Source: Bacteriovoracaceae bacterium (lineage in GTDB: Bacteria; Bdellovibrionota; UBA1018). Taken from it: 14,358 nt of DNA. This document shows positions 1-7,603 of the stretch, piece by piece. Both the position numbers and the translations under genes were made by a program. Location: the NCBI GenBank assembly GCA_947500275.1, contig CANMSW010000025.1:1-14358 (forward strand), written 5' to 3'. Below the pieces are notes generated by a model. That model had not been told where the DNA came from. It did not search any database and worked only from the letters and a program-made list of their open reading frames with translations. Position 1 is the stretch's first letter, and each line of letters begins with the position of its first letter.

Positions 1-395
1 GCCTCGAGAGCAAATTCAACAACGGCCCCATTGATCCCCGACTGCGAAGCAATCCAGATCATCTCGCCCTTCCGAGGCTGAGCGCGGGCAAGCAGGACGT
101 TCGCCACTCCTGGGGTGCGCTCTAAAACACGAATCACTGGGGGGCCTGCATTCGGAAGAAGGTAGTCTGCCACTAAAGGGAGGACGAATGAAGCACCCCC
201 TGCTCGATGATATAACTCCAAAGGAAAGAGTCCCGAATGACCGCTTCCAAAAACCAAAAGATGCTTCCCGTCCTGAACGTCAGAAACGATTCGATCCTTC
301 AATCGAATCATGACCGCCAGATTCGACTGCAAGATCAATGAAAGATGAGGAAGAGCCACTTCACCATAGGAACTCACAGAAACTCCACTCGACAT
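1..395 (-). CDS. SIS-domain sugar-phosphate protein, UPF0309-like (3' end beyond the window)
   Basis: The first 131 codons of a minus-strand gene run off the left edge of the window. The start is ATG at 395, with GAGGAG nine bases upstream. Residues 47-54 read LLVFGSGHS, followed by ELYHRAGGA (60-68), and residues 109-122 hold KGEMIWIASQSGIN. This is the pattern of UPF0309-type SIS domains: a first phosphosugar-binding loop (GxGHS), the YRAGG segment, and a second serine loop (SxSGxN). SIS proteins bind phosphosugars, usually as isomerases, deacetylases or regulators; the substrate cannot be told here. It lies 40 bp downstream of lptD on the same strand, so co-transcription with accD and lptD is likely. 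The link to envelope sugar metabolism is inferred from context only. Confidence 0.8.
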   Translation of the reverse strand, partial: MSSGVSVSSYGEVALPHLSLILQSNLAVMIRLKDRIVSDVQDGKHLLVFGSGHSGLFPLELYHRAGGASFVLPLVADYLLPNAGPPVIRVLERTPGVANVLLARAQPRKGEMIWIASQSGINGAVVEFALE

Positions 396-435
396 ATCCG
401 ACGTCTCCTCGAGTTATTCTAGACTCTATTCTTTC

Positions 436-2898
436 TCAACGGGGGGGCACACCCGTAGCTGCCATTTCGTCCAAGGTCGCAAATCCGCCTCCGACCAAAT
501 TCAGCGTAAAATTCATACTGAAACCGTAACAAATTCCATCATCTGCTGCCTGCTGAATCGGGCAAACATAGCGAGACCCGGTCAATTCCAGTCGATAACA
601 GCGAGAGGGATGCTGAAGTCGCATCGTCGCATCAGCCCGCTGCAGACTTTCGGTGAGTAAATCGTAAGTAACACTCGCGATAGGCATCAAGTAGTCGTTA
701 ATAGAAAAAGTCGAACCCAAGCGAAGCGAGTTCGTTTGATCGGCCCCAATTTGCTTGTAAGCGTAAGCCAAGGTGAAGCTTCTGTCGTAGGACAAGATTT
801 CTTGCCGCACTCCCCGCTCTAAGATCCAGTTCGCTACTGCTGTGACCTGATGGCGACTTCTAAGATCTGTGACTTCGCCATAGGGCCAATAATAGTAAAG
901 TAGACTTGAATTGAACCAATCGATGTCCGAGGAAACTCCAAGACTGAAGCGAGAAAAGGGCTGACCGACACCCGCTGCCTTATCAAGCTCAAGAAAATCC
1001 AAGCTCTCGCCCGCCGTCACTTCTAGGCTTCGCTGATAAGTGGCGGTCTGATCTAAGCGCCCTTTTCGTCGAATCAACTGCGACGTAATATCAAAACCAA
1101 GAGAGTGCCCCTGAGGAACAAAATAAACGTTTGAATCCCCCGTCGTCCCATAAGGAACGATATCATCGGAATCAAATTGAAAGCCGGAGAAGAGATTGGA
1201 CTCGGCATAGGCAAGCTGCTTCAAAAATGGATGTGTTGCATCCTCATCCCTGAGCGGTATTCGGGACCAAGTGAGACGCGGCCGAATAATGTGCTTCAAA
1301 CGAGGAATATCAGGATTATCCGTGTCGTAGAGCTTTTCGAACTGCGCCGCAGCCTGGAGCTTAGTCTGTAAATACCCTCGGGAAAGAGGCGCAACTCCCT
1401 CGGGAAAAGAATAGTAGTACCCCTTGTACTGCAGTGTCGGCACTACCGAGAAGGCATCCCACGGACGAAATACAGTCGAAAGCTTTGGGAAAAATGAAAG
1501 CCGCGTCGCGCGCCGAATCGGATCTATCCCTGGCCGAAACCCTTCACCGGCAACCGGTTCAGTGAAAAGATCCTGATCATAGAAGTCGCCTCCCCTCACA
1601 AAATGAGCGAGACCGAGAGATCCCCCAAGAGATACGGCACCATCGAGTAAATATTTGTCGTTGGTCGAAATCCGCGCCATCGGCAACAGCTGGACAGTCG
1701 TAGAATCACGCTCCCGCGGGTCTTCTTCCAGTGAGAGGAGATTTCTATAAACCTTGGCTCCTAGCCAAGTGCTGACCTCATCGGTCGAGTGAGAAAAGAA
1801 GAGTTCAGAACCTACGAAGGCCTCACCTGCTCCCGGAATATCCCCCACCCGTTCCGGATAGAGATTATCGCTCATTTCAAAGACTTTGAGCTTTTGCTCG
1901 ATCCCCAAGGGTAACTCCTGGGTTTGCTCGATCGCCAAAGCCCAGCGGTGCGAGCCGGGATTCAAGCCCTTGGTGGTCAATAACTCCTCAAACGCTTCGT
2001 CACGAAGAGAATAGACATTAATCACGCCCCCACTCCGAGGTGTCAGTGAATACCGCCCTTCCCATTCGACCCGGGTCCCTCGTCCCCCATAATAGCCTGC
2101 GCCTAAAGTCATATCGGCGCTCCTTGAGATTTCCAAAAAATAGGGCTGAACAAAGGTAAGCCCCTCGTTTCGGAAGCCAAACCGAGGAAAAAGAAATCCG
2201 GACTGCCTTTTCTTTTTGAGCGGAATCACCAGGTAAGGAACCCAGAACAGAGGGACATCTTTAATCGCCGCCATGACGTTCGTCATCCGGCCATAGCCCT
2301 CAAACTCCATATCCACATTGCTTCCAAGCAACGTCCAGGACTGGGGACAGTCCATGCAAGTACTGTAGGAGCCCTCTTCGGTAACGAACCTTCGATCACT
2401 CACTCTCGTGAGTTTCAATCCTGTGAGGGAGTAAGTTTTACTGGAAACTCGTCCATTGGTGATGACGCCCGTTCGGGAGTCCAAATTAAAAAAGAACGCA
2501 TCGCCTTGAATGACCATCTCACCAGAAACGTAAACACAACGTCCACGCGCCTCCACGGTACGCGCATTCTGGTCGATATCGATCACATCGGCTGTGAGCG
2601 ACTCTCCAATTCGATGGAGGGCGGCATTCCCTTCCAGATGAACTTGGTTTTTTTTCCGGTTCCAGATCGTGCGGTCACCTGACCAATGAAGATCGTCCTT
2701 GATGGATTCAGTCACTTTTTTAGGAGTGGCTGCACCTTGAGGCGTCCCTTGAGGCGTCTGACTAGCCACCGCAGCGAGCAATTGAGGCTGTCGATGGAGT
2801 TGAAGAAGAACGATCGAAAAGCCAAGGAAAGCTGCGAACCGAAAGATTCGGGTCAGTCGTAAAGCGCCACGTTGAGCGACTGGAGCCACCCTTTGCAT
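436..2898 (-). CDS. lptD: LPS-assembly protein LptD (outer-membrane LPS translocon)
   Basis: LptD is the beta-barrel that, with LptE, inserts lipopolysaccharide into the outer leaflet of the outer membrane. The 820-aa product starts with a basic, hydrophobic signal segment (about residues 18-45). An LptA/OstA-like jellyroll follows (about 68-160: ATGNAAL-like repeats such as VHLEGNAAL and ARGRCVYVSGEMVIQGD). Next comes the LptD hallmark region (VPYLVIPLKKKRQSGFLFP, about 220-238) and a long strand-rich barrel to the C-terminus. Cysteines fall at about 121, 181 and 184 (CMDC, the CxxC form common outside the enterobacteria) and 767, 779 and 790; there is no adjacent CC pair as in E. coli (C724-C725). 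ATG at 2898 is chosen; a GTG directly before it at 2901 is equally possible. Only 9 bp separate this start from the accD stop, so translational coupling is likely. Confidence 0.93.
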   Translation of the reverse strand: MQRVAPVAQRGALRLTRIFRFAAFLGFSIVLLQLHRQPQLLAAVASQTPQGTPQGAATPKKVTESIKDDLHWSGDRTIWNRKKNQVHLEGNAALHRIGESLTADVIDIDQNARTVEARGRCVYVSGEMVIQGDAFFFNLDSRTGVITNGRVSSKTYSLTGLKLTRVSDRRFVTEEGSYSTCMDCPQSWTLLGSNVDMEFEGYGRMTNVMAAIKDVPLFWVPYLVIPLKKKRQSGFLFPRFGFRNEGLTFVQPYFLEISRSADMTLGAGYYGGRGTRVEWEGRYSLTPRSGGVINVYSLRDEAFEELLTTKGLNPGSHRWALAIEQTQELPLGIEQKLKVFEMSDNLYPERVGDIPGAGEAFVGSELFFSHSTDEVSTWLGAKVYRNLLSLEEDPRERDSTTVQLLPMARISTNDKYLLDGAVSLGGSLGLAHFVRGGDFYDQDLFTEPVAGEGFRPGIDPIRRATRLSFFPKLSTVFRPWDAFSVVPTLQYKGYYYSFPEGVAPLSRGYLQTKLQAAAQFEKLYDTDNPDIPRLKHIIRPRLTWSRIPLRDEDATHPFLKQLAYAESNLFSGFQFDSDDIVPYGTTGDSNVYFVPQGHSLGFDITSQLIRRKGRLDQTATYQRSLEVTAGESLDFLELDKAAGVGQPFSRFSLGVSSDIDWFNSSLLYYYWPYGEVTDLRSRHQVTAVANWILERGVRQEILSYDRSFTLAYAYKQIGADQTNSLRLGSTFSINDYLMPIASVTYDLLTESLQRADATMRLQHPSRCYRLELTGSRYVCPIQQAADDGICYGFSMNFTLNLVGGGFATLDEMAATGVPPR

Positions 2899-2907
2899 CA
2901 CCCTAAT

Positions 2908-3873
2908 TCAACCCTTACTCTTCGATTTTTTCGATGCCACTTTTTTGGTCCGCTTCGATACCGAAGAGGTTCCCGACTCACGGCTTGAAGGCCGGACCAC
3001 ACTCGGCTCGAACTCACAGTTCTGACGCCCAAGTCTCCACATCCAGGATCTCAGTTCAGTCGCGAGGTCTTTTCGCTGGACGATGCGATCGACAAACCCA
3101 TGGCGAACGAGAAACTCACTCCGCTGAAAGCCTTCCGGAAGAGATTGGCGAATCGTTTGCTGAATCACACGCGGCCCTGCGAACCCTACGAGAGCCCCTG
3201 GCTCGGCCAAAATCACGTCCCCGAGCATAGCAAACGACGCGGCTACCCCTCCGGTCGTTGGATCCGAGAGAATACTGATATAGGGTACTCCCATTTCACG
3301 GAGGCGCTGCAAGGCAGACGTTGTTTTCGCCATCTGCATCAGAGAGAGAATCCCCTCTTGCATCCGCGCCCCACCACTTGACGAAACGACCACGGCGGGA
3401 AGCTTTTCGGCAGCAGCACGCTCGAAGAGGCGGGTTACTTTTTCCCCCACCACCACGCCCATTGACCCGCCCATGAATTTAAATTCAAACACGCCCAAGA
3501 AATAAGGCAACCCACCGAGCTGTGCTTTGCCGATCACAAAAGCATCACGAACCCCGGTGCTCACGGCCGCAGCGCGCAACCGGTCGCGATAAGGCTTACG
3601 ATCATCAAACTCTAAGGGGTCGGTCGAAACCAGGTCCTCAGCGATCTCTTCAAAAGATCCCTCATCTGTCAGAGAGCGAATTCTCTCCGCCGCCGTCATG
3701 CGAAAATGAAAGGAGCACTCCGGACAGACCTGAAGGCAATCCTTCAGAATCTTCGACTGAAGGATCTCTCCACAGGAGGTGCACTTGACCCAAAGCCCCT
3801 CTGGCACGCGAGACGCGCGCTGGGACACCTGGGACTTAATTCTTGGAGTCTTGAGGTCATCGAACCATGCCAT
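2908..3873 (-). CDS. accD: Acetyl-CoA carboxylase carboxyltransferase subunit beta
   Basis: AccD pairs with AccA to transfer the carboxyl group from carboxybiotin to acetyl-CoA, giving malonyl-CoA for fatty-acid synthesis. The 321-aa product opens with MAWFDDLKTP, typical of the family. A zinc ribbon follows, with cysteines at 31, 34, 50 and 53 (CX2C-X15-CX2C). The crotonase-fold carboxyltransferase core includes SSSGGARMQEG (about 165-175), SDPTTGGVAASFAMLGD and FAGPRVIQQTIRQSLPEGFQ. The last 25 residues are a Ser/Lys-rich tail (ending KKSKSKG), longer than in most AccD proteins. No clear Shine-Dalgarno sequence precedes the ATG at 3873. It is the first gene of the accD-lptD-SIS run. The usual partner folC is not next to it. 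Confidence 0.97.
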   Translation of the reverse strand: MAWFDDLKTPRIKSQVSQRASRVPEGLWVKCTSCGEILQSKILKDCLQVCPECSFHFRMTAAERIRSLTDEGSFEEIAEDLVSTDPLEFDDRKPYRDRLRAAAVSTGVRDAFVIGKAQLGGLPYFLGVFEFKFMGGSMGVVVGEKVTRLFERAAAEKLPAVVVSSSGGARMQEGILSLMQMAKTTSALQRLREMGVPYISILSDPTTGGVAASFAMLGDVILAEPGALVGFAGPRVIQQTIRQSLPEGFQRSEFLVRHGFVDRIVQRKDLATELRSWMWRLGRQNCEFEPSVVRPSSRESGTSSVSKRTKKVASKKSKSKG

Positions 3874-3887
3874 AATAAAGTGGTCCG

Positions 3888-3916
3888 AGACTACCGACGC
3901 TAGGGACAGAACTCAA
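3888..3916 (-). promoter_or_regulatory. Candidate promoter of accD-lptD
   Basis: On the minus strand TTGAGT (3911-3916, four of six matches to the -35 consensus) is followed after exactly 17 bases by TAGTCT (3888-3893, three of six to -10). The start of transcription would fall about 8 bases before the accD ATG, which fits the lack of a ribosome-binding site. The -10 element is poor, so this is a weak call. It is helped only by its position and by the direct repeat just upstream. Confidence 0.25.
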
Positions 3917-3918
3917 CC

Positions 3919-3940
3919 GTTGCTTTGATGTTGCTTTGAT
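3919..3940. repeat. Tandem 11-bp direct repeat upstream of accD
   Basis: GTTGCTTTGAT occurs twice in perfect tandem (3919-3929 and 3930-3940); on the coding strand of accD this reads ATCAAAGCAAC twice. The repeat ends two bases before the candidate -35 element of accD, a spacing suited to an activator. A role as a binding site is inference. Confidence 0.5.
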
Positions 3941-4046
3941 TCAGACAAGATTCTGATGAAAAGGACCCGCCGAAAACAAAACCGGGGATCAAAAAGAAGG
4001 GGTGAGGAACACCCCAAGAAAAGACTTCCAACGAGAAGGGGGAAGG

Positions 4047-4088
4047 AAAAAGTGCCTCAGTTGAAGTTCGTCCTGAACTCACTGAGGC
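4047..4088 (-). terminator. Intrinsic terminator downstream of rsmI
   Basis: An 8-bp stem, GCCTCAGT (4054-4061) with ACTGAGGC (4081-4088), encloses a second 5-bp stem, AGTTC (4065-4069) with GAACT (4075-4079). On the minus strand the hairpin is followed by AC and then five T (4047-4051). It lies about 130 bp past the rsmI stop and separates rsmI from accD. Confidence 0.65.
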
Positions 4089-4216
4089 CCGCGAGAGCTT
4101 TATTCGTCTCCCAGAATCCATCCTTGGATTCTTTCCACAACCACATCTTTGAGTCTACGGACCTTCCCAGGCCGGTCAATCCCTTCTGTCATTTTTTTTC
4201 GCTTCCCGACAAAACT

Positions 4217-5200
4217 TCACGATTCCTTCAATTCCCCGCCGCCGTTCTTCTGTGATTGCCTCTGACTTCGAAGTTGAATCTCCTCGTAAACGACTCTGCG
4301 CTCGATCCCGAATGCGCGCGAAACGCGTTTTGCCAAATCTGAATCACGCAAACCCGAATCTTCAAAAGCATCTAATATATCGCGCCAATTCAGCATCTTT
4401 TCGATCGAAGCGCTCGAGACATCCTCCGCTCGCTCGCGCTCAAAACGAGGCACCTGGAGAGCGAGGCACCATTCACCCCGAGCCCCCTCTTGATCGACTT
4501 CGTTTTTAACTTGGTCAGCGACCTCAACTCCAGATCCAGAGAAAATCCGCTCATGGACCTTAGTCAACTCTTTGACGACTCGCACCTCGGCGCCCTCAGG
4601 AAGAGACCCAGCTAGAAACTGAAGGGCATTGACCACCCTCTCCGGACTTTCAAAAAAGATCCAAACCCGACACGGACCGAGATGAGACACCAAGGAGCTC
4701 ATCATCTCCTGGCGATCACGATCCGAGCGCGGGAAAAACCCCAAAAAACCAAATGCGGTTTCGTCAGCGAATCCAGCGACCGAGGCAAATGCTGCGACCG
4801 CCGATGGCCCTGGAATCGGCTCCACTCGAATACCTGAACGAAGCGCTTCCCTAACCAAGAAGCTTCCGGGATCACTGATACCCGGTGTCCCCGCGTCGCT
4901 AACGAGGGACAACTGGGCACCTTCCCGCAATTGATCGAGCCAGCGTGGAGCAAGATTTCGCTCCACATGGGCATCACAGCGCTCAACCCGCTTTCCAGAA
5001 AGATGGAGTGCATTTAACAAGGCTAGCGTTCGCCGGGTATCCTCCGCCAAAATCAAGTCAGCCTTCTCGAGCGCTTCGCGCATCCGAGTGGAAACGTCCG
5101 ACAGATTGCCGATGGGAGTCGCCACAACACGCAAGACCCCTACTTTGGGCTCCGGGGTGATATCAGACGGTAAATCTTGCCTCTTGGATCGCTTGCTCAT
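4217..5200 (-). CDS. rsmI: 16S rRNA 2'-O-ribose C1402 methyltransferase RsmI
   Basis: RsmI methylates the 2'-OH of C1402 in the decoding centre of 16S rRNA, using S-adenosylmethionine. The 327-aa product has the tetrapyrrole-methylase fold signatures in order: ATPIGNLSD (27-35), AEDTRR (52-57), SDAGTPGISDPG (101-112), PIPGPSA (128-134), then GFFPRS, FFESPERV, KELTKVHERIF and GEWCLAL. The short C-terminal helical domain of the family (WRDILDAF through RVVYEEI) is present. The frame is open upstream to 5290, but ATG at 5200 gives the family's usual short lead and sits next to GGAGG. That GGAGG directly abuts the ATG with no spacer, which is unusual, and I see no better in-frame start. It diverges from the STAS gene and is followed by its own terminator. 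Confidence 0.95.
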   Translation of the reverse strand: MSKRSKRQDLPSDITPEPKVGVLRVVATPIGNLSDVSTRMREALEKADLILAEDTRRTLALLNALHLSGKRVERCDAHVERNLAPRWLDQLREGAQLSLVSDAGTPGISDPGSFLVREALRSGIRVEPIPGPSAVAAFASVAGFADETAFGFLGFFPRSDRDRQEMMSSLVSHLGPCRVWIFFESPERVVNALQFLAGSLPEGAEVRVVKELTKVHERIFSGSGVEVADQVKNEVDQEGARGEWCLALQVPRFERERAEDVSSASIEKMLNWRDILDAFEDSGLRDSDLAKRVSRAFGIERRVVYEEIQLRSQRQSQKNGGGELKES

Positions 5201-5271
5201 CCTCCTTAATCTAACGGAAAGCCCTCTGTTCCGCGAGCACGCGGTTTCGAGGAAACTTCGATTCCCACACG

Positions 5272-5284
5272 ATCCGAATCGGAT
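5272..5284. promoter_or_regulatory. Short palindrome in the rsmI/STAS divergent region
   Basis: ATCCGA and TCGGAT flank a single central A, making a perfect 6+6 palindrome midway between the divergent starts at 5200 and 5316. It could be an operator. A match this short can also arise by chance, and no clear promoter was found next to it. Confidence 0.2.
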
Positions 5285-5315
5285 GCCCATGACGATTCAA
5301 AAAAGGAGTTCCGAA

Positions 5316-5675
5316 ATGAAGACTCAAATTAACAAGATTGGCGATACCCTCATTGTCTCGATGGAGGGAAAACTCGATTTTGAGATGCAAGACACCCTCC
5401 GACAGGATCTTAACCAGCTCGTCTCCGATGCCCGGAAGACGGACCAATCGGCCACCAAGATTGTTTTCAATCTCGAGGACCTCCAGTTCGTCGGCTCAAG
5501 TGGGATTTCAAACTTCATTCAGACCCTGAAAGAAGTCTCATCGAAGACGAACCAAAAGCCCCGCTACTGTGGCGTAAGCAGCGAATTTAAACGCGTGATG
5601 CAAGCGCTAGATGAAACTAAAACTTTTGAGTTTTACGACACAGAAGAGCGTGCGCGAAAAAGCTTTGATCAGTAA
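5316..5675 (+). CDS. STAS-domain protein, anti-sigma factor antagonist-like
   Basis: A 119-aa single-domain protein. It begins MKTQINKIGDTLIVSMEGKL, and the core reads FNLEDLQFVGSSGISNF (51-67), the STAS pattern of SpoIIAA/RsbV-type anti-anti-sigma factors. In those proteins a serine in D-S-S-G is phosphorylated by a serine kinase of the anti-sigma type, and the unphosphorylated form sequesters that kinase. Here the motif is GSSG (60-63): the serine (S61) remains but the preceding aspartate is glycine. ATG at 5316 is chosen because AAGGAG lies seven to eight bases upstream; the longer open frame back to 5088 overlaps rsmI antisense and is not used. No kinase or phosphatase partner is encoded nearby, so the partner is unknown. 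The hairpin at 5721-5764 follows it. Confidence 0.85.
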   Translation: MKTQINKIGDTLIVSMEGKLDFEMQDTLRQDLNQLVSDARKTDQSATKIVFNLEDLQFVGSSGISNFIQTLKEVSSKTNQKPRYCGVSSEFKRVMQALDETKTFEFYDTEERARKSFDQ

Positions 5676-5720
5676 CAACTTGCCCCTCGCCCCTTGACTC
5701 GAAGAGGAGCAAAATTCTTC

Positions 5721-5764
5721 AAAAACAAGAACGGCTCATAGAGAACCTCTGAGCCGTTCTTGTT
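5721..5764. terminator. Bidirectional terminator between the STAS gene and the DCC gene
   Basis: A perfect 15-bp stem, AACAAGAACGGCTCA (5724-5738) with TGAGCCGTTCTTGTT (5750-5764), encloses an 11-base loop. On the minus strand it continues into five T, giving a classic terminator for the run ending at 5822. On the plus strand the T-rich side is within the stem, so it probably also ends the STAS transcript, though less typically. Confidence 0.8.
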
Positions 5765-5821
5765 GGTCTGCAATTTCTTCGTCGGCACACTCAATTACTC
5801 AGAAGGTCGGTTCAGCTCGCT

Positions 5822-6310
5822 TCAAGATTGGACTCGCATAGCCCCTGCCCTCTGGGCCTTTTCCTTAGCCGATAGATCACACCACCCATCGACACAAACT
5901 CCCTGTGATATCGCCTCTAATTCGGCTGAGCTGCGCAACCGGCGAGGAAGAAACGGACGAATCTTCGTAAACCCCACGTACCCAAGATTTAAGAGCACCC
6001 GTACGCCCGGCAATCTCGCTAACTTGGGCAGCTGAAAAAACAGAGTTCCCGGTAACTGCTCCCAAATCGCGATAAAGGATTCAACGCCCTGGATAATCGT
6101 TCCGTCGCTTCGCTGCGCGTGCATCTTCTCGTGAATTTCGACTGGATCTAATCCGCGCGCAGTGGGATCGAACCGAGGGTCCATGATATCCACAAACTCG
6201 ATCCGCTGTCCCCGGTCTAAACGACGGTAGAGATCGATCTCGTGCGTACAAACGACGCAGCGACCATCAAAAAAAACCGCAACCTGAGGGGAATTAGAAA
6301 CTTTCGTCAT
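5822..6310 (-). CDS. DCC-family (DUF393) thiol-disulfide oxidoreductase-like protein
   Basis: A 162-aa protein with the family hallmark near the N-terminus: VFFDGRCVVCTHEIDLYRRLD (12-32 region), the DGxCxxC motif with C18 and C21. These proteins resemble thioredoxin-fold enzymes, but their physiological substrate is not established. A second cysteine pair, C139 and C144 (GVCVDGWCDL), lies near the C-terminus. No signal peptide is seen, so it is probably cytoplasmic. The ATG at 6310 has no recognisable ribosome-binding site. It is the last gene of the rnhB-yraN run, 55 bp after yraN, and ends at the strong hairpin at 5721-5764. Confidence 0.85.
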   Translation of the reverse strand: MTKVSNSPQVAVFFDGRCVVCTHEIDLYRRLDRGQRIEFVDIMDPRFDPTARGLDPVEIHEKMHAQRSDGTIIQGVESFIAIWEQLPGTLFFQLPKLARLPGVRVLLNLGYVGFTKIRPFLPRRLRSSAELEAISQGVCVDGWCDLSAKEKAQRAGAMRVQS

Positions 6311-6365
6311 AGTTTAAAGATACATAAACCGTGAGGAAATAGATAGCCATCTGAAGCCTCAGACA

Positions 6366-6788
6366 TCATTCAGGAATCGAGAATGCGTTTTCCATCCGTC
6401 TGAACTGAAATCCATCCCAATCCACCACATCAAACCGAACAGCCTGGGCTCTTCCACGGTATCGCGAAAGAAACGCGCGGGCTGCCAAAGCCAAATGCCT
6501 TTGCTTCGCGGGGCCGACACTCTCAAACCCACTCACCATTCCCCCGATTTCGCGTGCTCTCACTTCCACAAAAACCAGTTCGATCCGATTCTGCAATCCC
6601 CCACCGGGAAGAGTAACCGGGCGAAGCTGTTCAAAAATGAGATCAACTTCCCCTCCCCGCGATCGAAAATTCCGAGCGATCAGCATCCAGCTCGACTGTA
6701 ACCTAAGCCATTCGCAGGCCCGCTCTTCGATCTCTAATCCAAAACCTAGACGGTGCGTTTCTCGATTTTTAATCCGTTCAAATGCCAT
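6366..6788 (-). CDS. yraN: UPF0102 family protein YraN (endonuclease-like fold)
   Basis: About 140 aa. The core shows the UPF0102 pattern: HRLGFGLEIEERACEWL, then LIARNFRSRGGEVDLIFE, then VFVEVRAR, and a final FDVVDWDG strand. The E/D-ELxVEVxxR arrangement is the restriction-endonuclease-like fold core; the cellular role is not firmly known. It commonly follows rnhB, as here. ATG at 6788 is preferred because it leaves a normal-length N-terminus; a GTG at 6821 would add 11 residues. Neither has a good ribosome-binding site. A perfect 12-bp palindrome, GCACAGCTGTGC (6793-6804), sits directly before the ATG and could form a hairpin affecting initiation; this is a possibility only. Confidence 0.88.
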   Translation of the reverse strand: MAFERIKNRETHRLGFGLEIEERACEWLRLQSSWMLIARNFRSRGGEVDLIFEQLRPVTLPGGGLQNRIELVFVEVRAREIGGMVSGFESVGPAKQRHLALAARAFLSRYRGRAQAVRFDVVDWDGFQFRRMENAFSIPE

Positions 6789-6861
6789 AGGCGCACAGCT
6801 GTGCAACCCCTGTTCCGCCACGGCAGAGACCGAGAACCACCCTCAGAAAAAGACGGGCGAA

Positions 6862-7575
6862 TCAGCGAAGCCCCAGAGCTTCCGCGACGGGACCGAAGCT
6901 CCGGCGATGCACCGAAAGCGCACCTAGCGACTTCAGTGCTCTTTGATGAATGGGCGTTGAGTAGCCTTTATGGGCTCCAAATCCGTAACCAGGATAAAGT
7001 GACTCGTACTCATCCAAAATCGCGTCCCGGTGCACTTTCGCAAGGACAGAGGCGCAGGCGATACTCAGTGATTTCATATCACCCTTCACGAGAGGTCGGC
7101 CCTTCACACCCCACTCGATCAGCCCCTTCGGGAGAGCATTTCCGTCGATCAACGCGATATCCGGACGAACAGACAGCTTCTTCACTGCGCGGACCATGGC
7201 TAAATGGGCTGCGTGATAGATGTTGATCTCATCAATTTCTTCAACGCTCGCTTCGCCGATTGCCCAAGCGAGTGCATATTTTTGGATCCAAGGCACCAGA
7301 CGCTCACGGGTCTCGGCGCTCAATAGCTTGCTATCCCGGACTTCGAGAAGCTCGGCAGGTACCCCAGAGCCTTCAAAGAAAAGTTCCGGCAAGATCACGG
7401 CCCCCGCAACGACGGGACCGGCCAAACACCCACGCCCCACCTCGTCCACACCCGCAATCCGCTGACCGGGCGCACCGAGCTCGCGCTCATGAAGCAATGT
7501 GGGACTGACGCGCAGCGAGGGCTTTGCGCTTACTTTCGAAATCGGCTTCTTGGCATTTTTGGTGTCAGGACTCAT
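6862..7575 (-). CDS. rnhB: Ribonuclease HII
   Basis: RNase HII cuts the RNA strand of RNA-DNA hybrids and removes misincorporated ribonucleotides. The 237-aa product has AGVDEVGRG (41-49), RDSKLLS (80-86), ALIDGN (141-146) and KGDMKSLSIACASVLAKVHRD (164-184 region). The acidic metal-binding residues expected from E. coli (D16, E17, D108, D126) correspond to D44, E45, D144 and D166; all are present. The family ending HRRSFGPVAEALGL is intact. ATG at 7575 has AAGGA five to six bases upstream; the frame is open to a GTG at 7620, but that lies inside the rplS terminator. The roughly 35 residues before the catalytic core are Lys/Ser/Pro-rich and extend the usual N-terminus. Transcription probably depends on read-through of that terminator or on an overlapping promoter I could not identify. 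Confidence 0.96.
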   Translation of the reverse strand: MSPDTKNAKKPISKVSAKPSLRVSPTLLHERELGAPGQRIAGVDEVGRGCLAGPVVAGAVILPELFFEGSGVPAELLEVRDSKLLSAETRERLVPWIQKYALAWAIGEASVEEIDEINIYHAAHLAMVRAVKKLSVRPDIALIDGNALPKGLIEWGVKGRPLVKGDMKSLSIACASVLAKVHRDAILDEYESLYPGYGFGAHKGYSTPIHQRALKSLGALSVHRRSFGPVAEALGLR

Positions 7576-7603
7576 GACTTCCTTCGTTTTCCTGAAGTCT
7601 AAG

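Larger units (their letters stand above)
3874..4216. other. 343-bp gene-free gap between rsmI and accD
   Basis: I see no credible gene here. The gap holds an intrinsic terminator facing rsmI (4047-4088), a tandem 11-bp repeat (3919-3940) and a weak promoter candidate for accD (3888-3916). A 73-codon minus-strand frame (3900-4121) has no ribosome-binding site and runs through the terminator hairpin, so I treat it as chance. Confidence 0.6.

Noticed and set aside
3900..4121. 73-codon minus-strand frame in the rsmI-accD gap
   Set aside because: It runs through the rsmI terminator hairpin, lacks a ribosome-binding site and has no recognisable pattern.
5088..5315. Upstream extension of the STAS open frame (76 extra codons)
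   Set aside because: It lies antisense to rsmI, and a good ribosome-binding site (AAGGAG) precedes the internal ATG at 5316, where the STAS domain begins.
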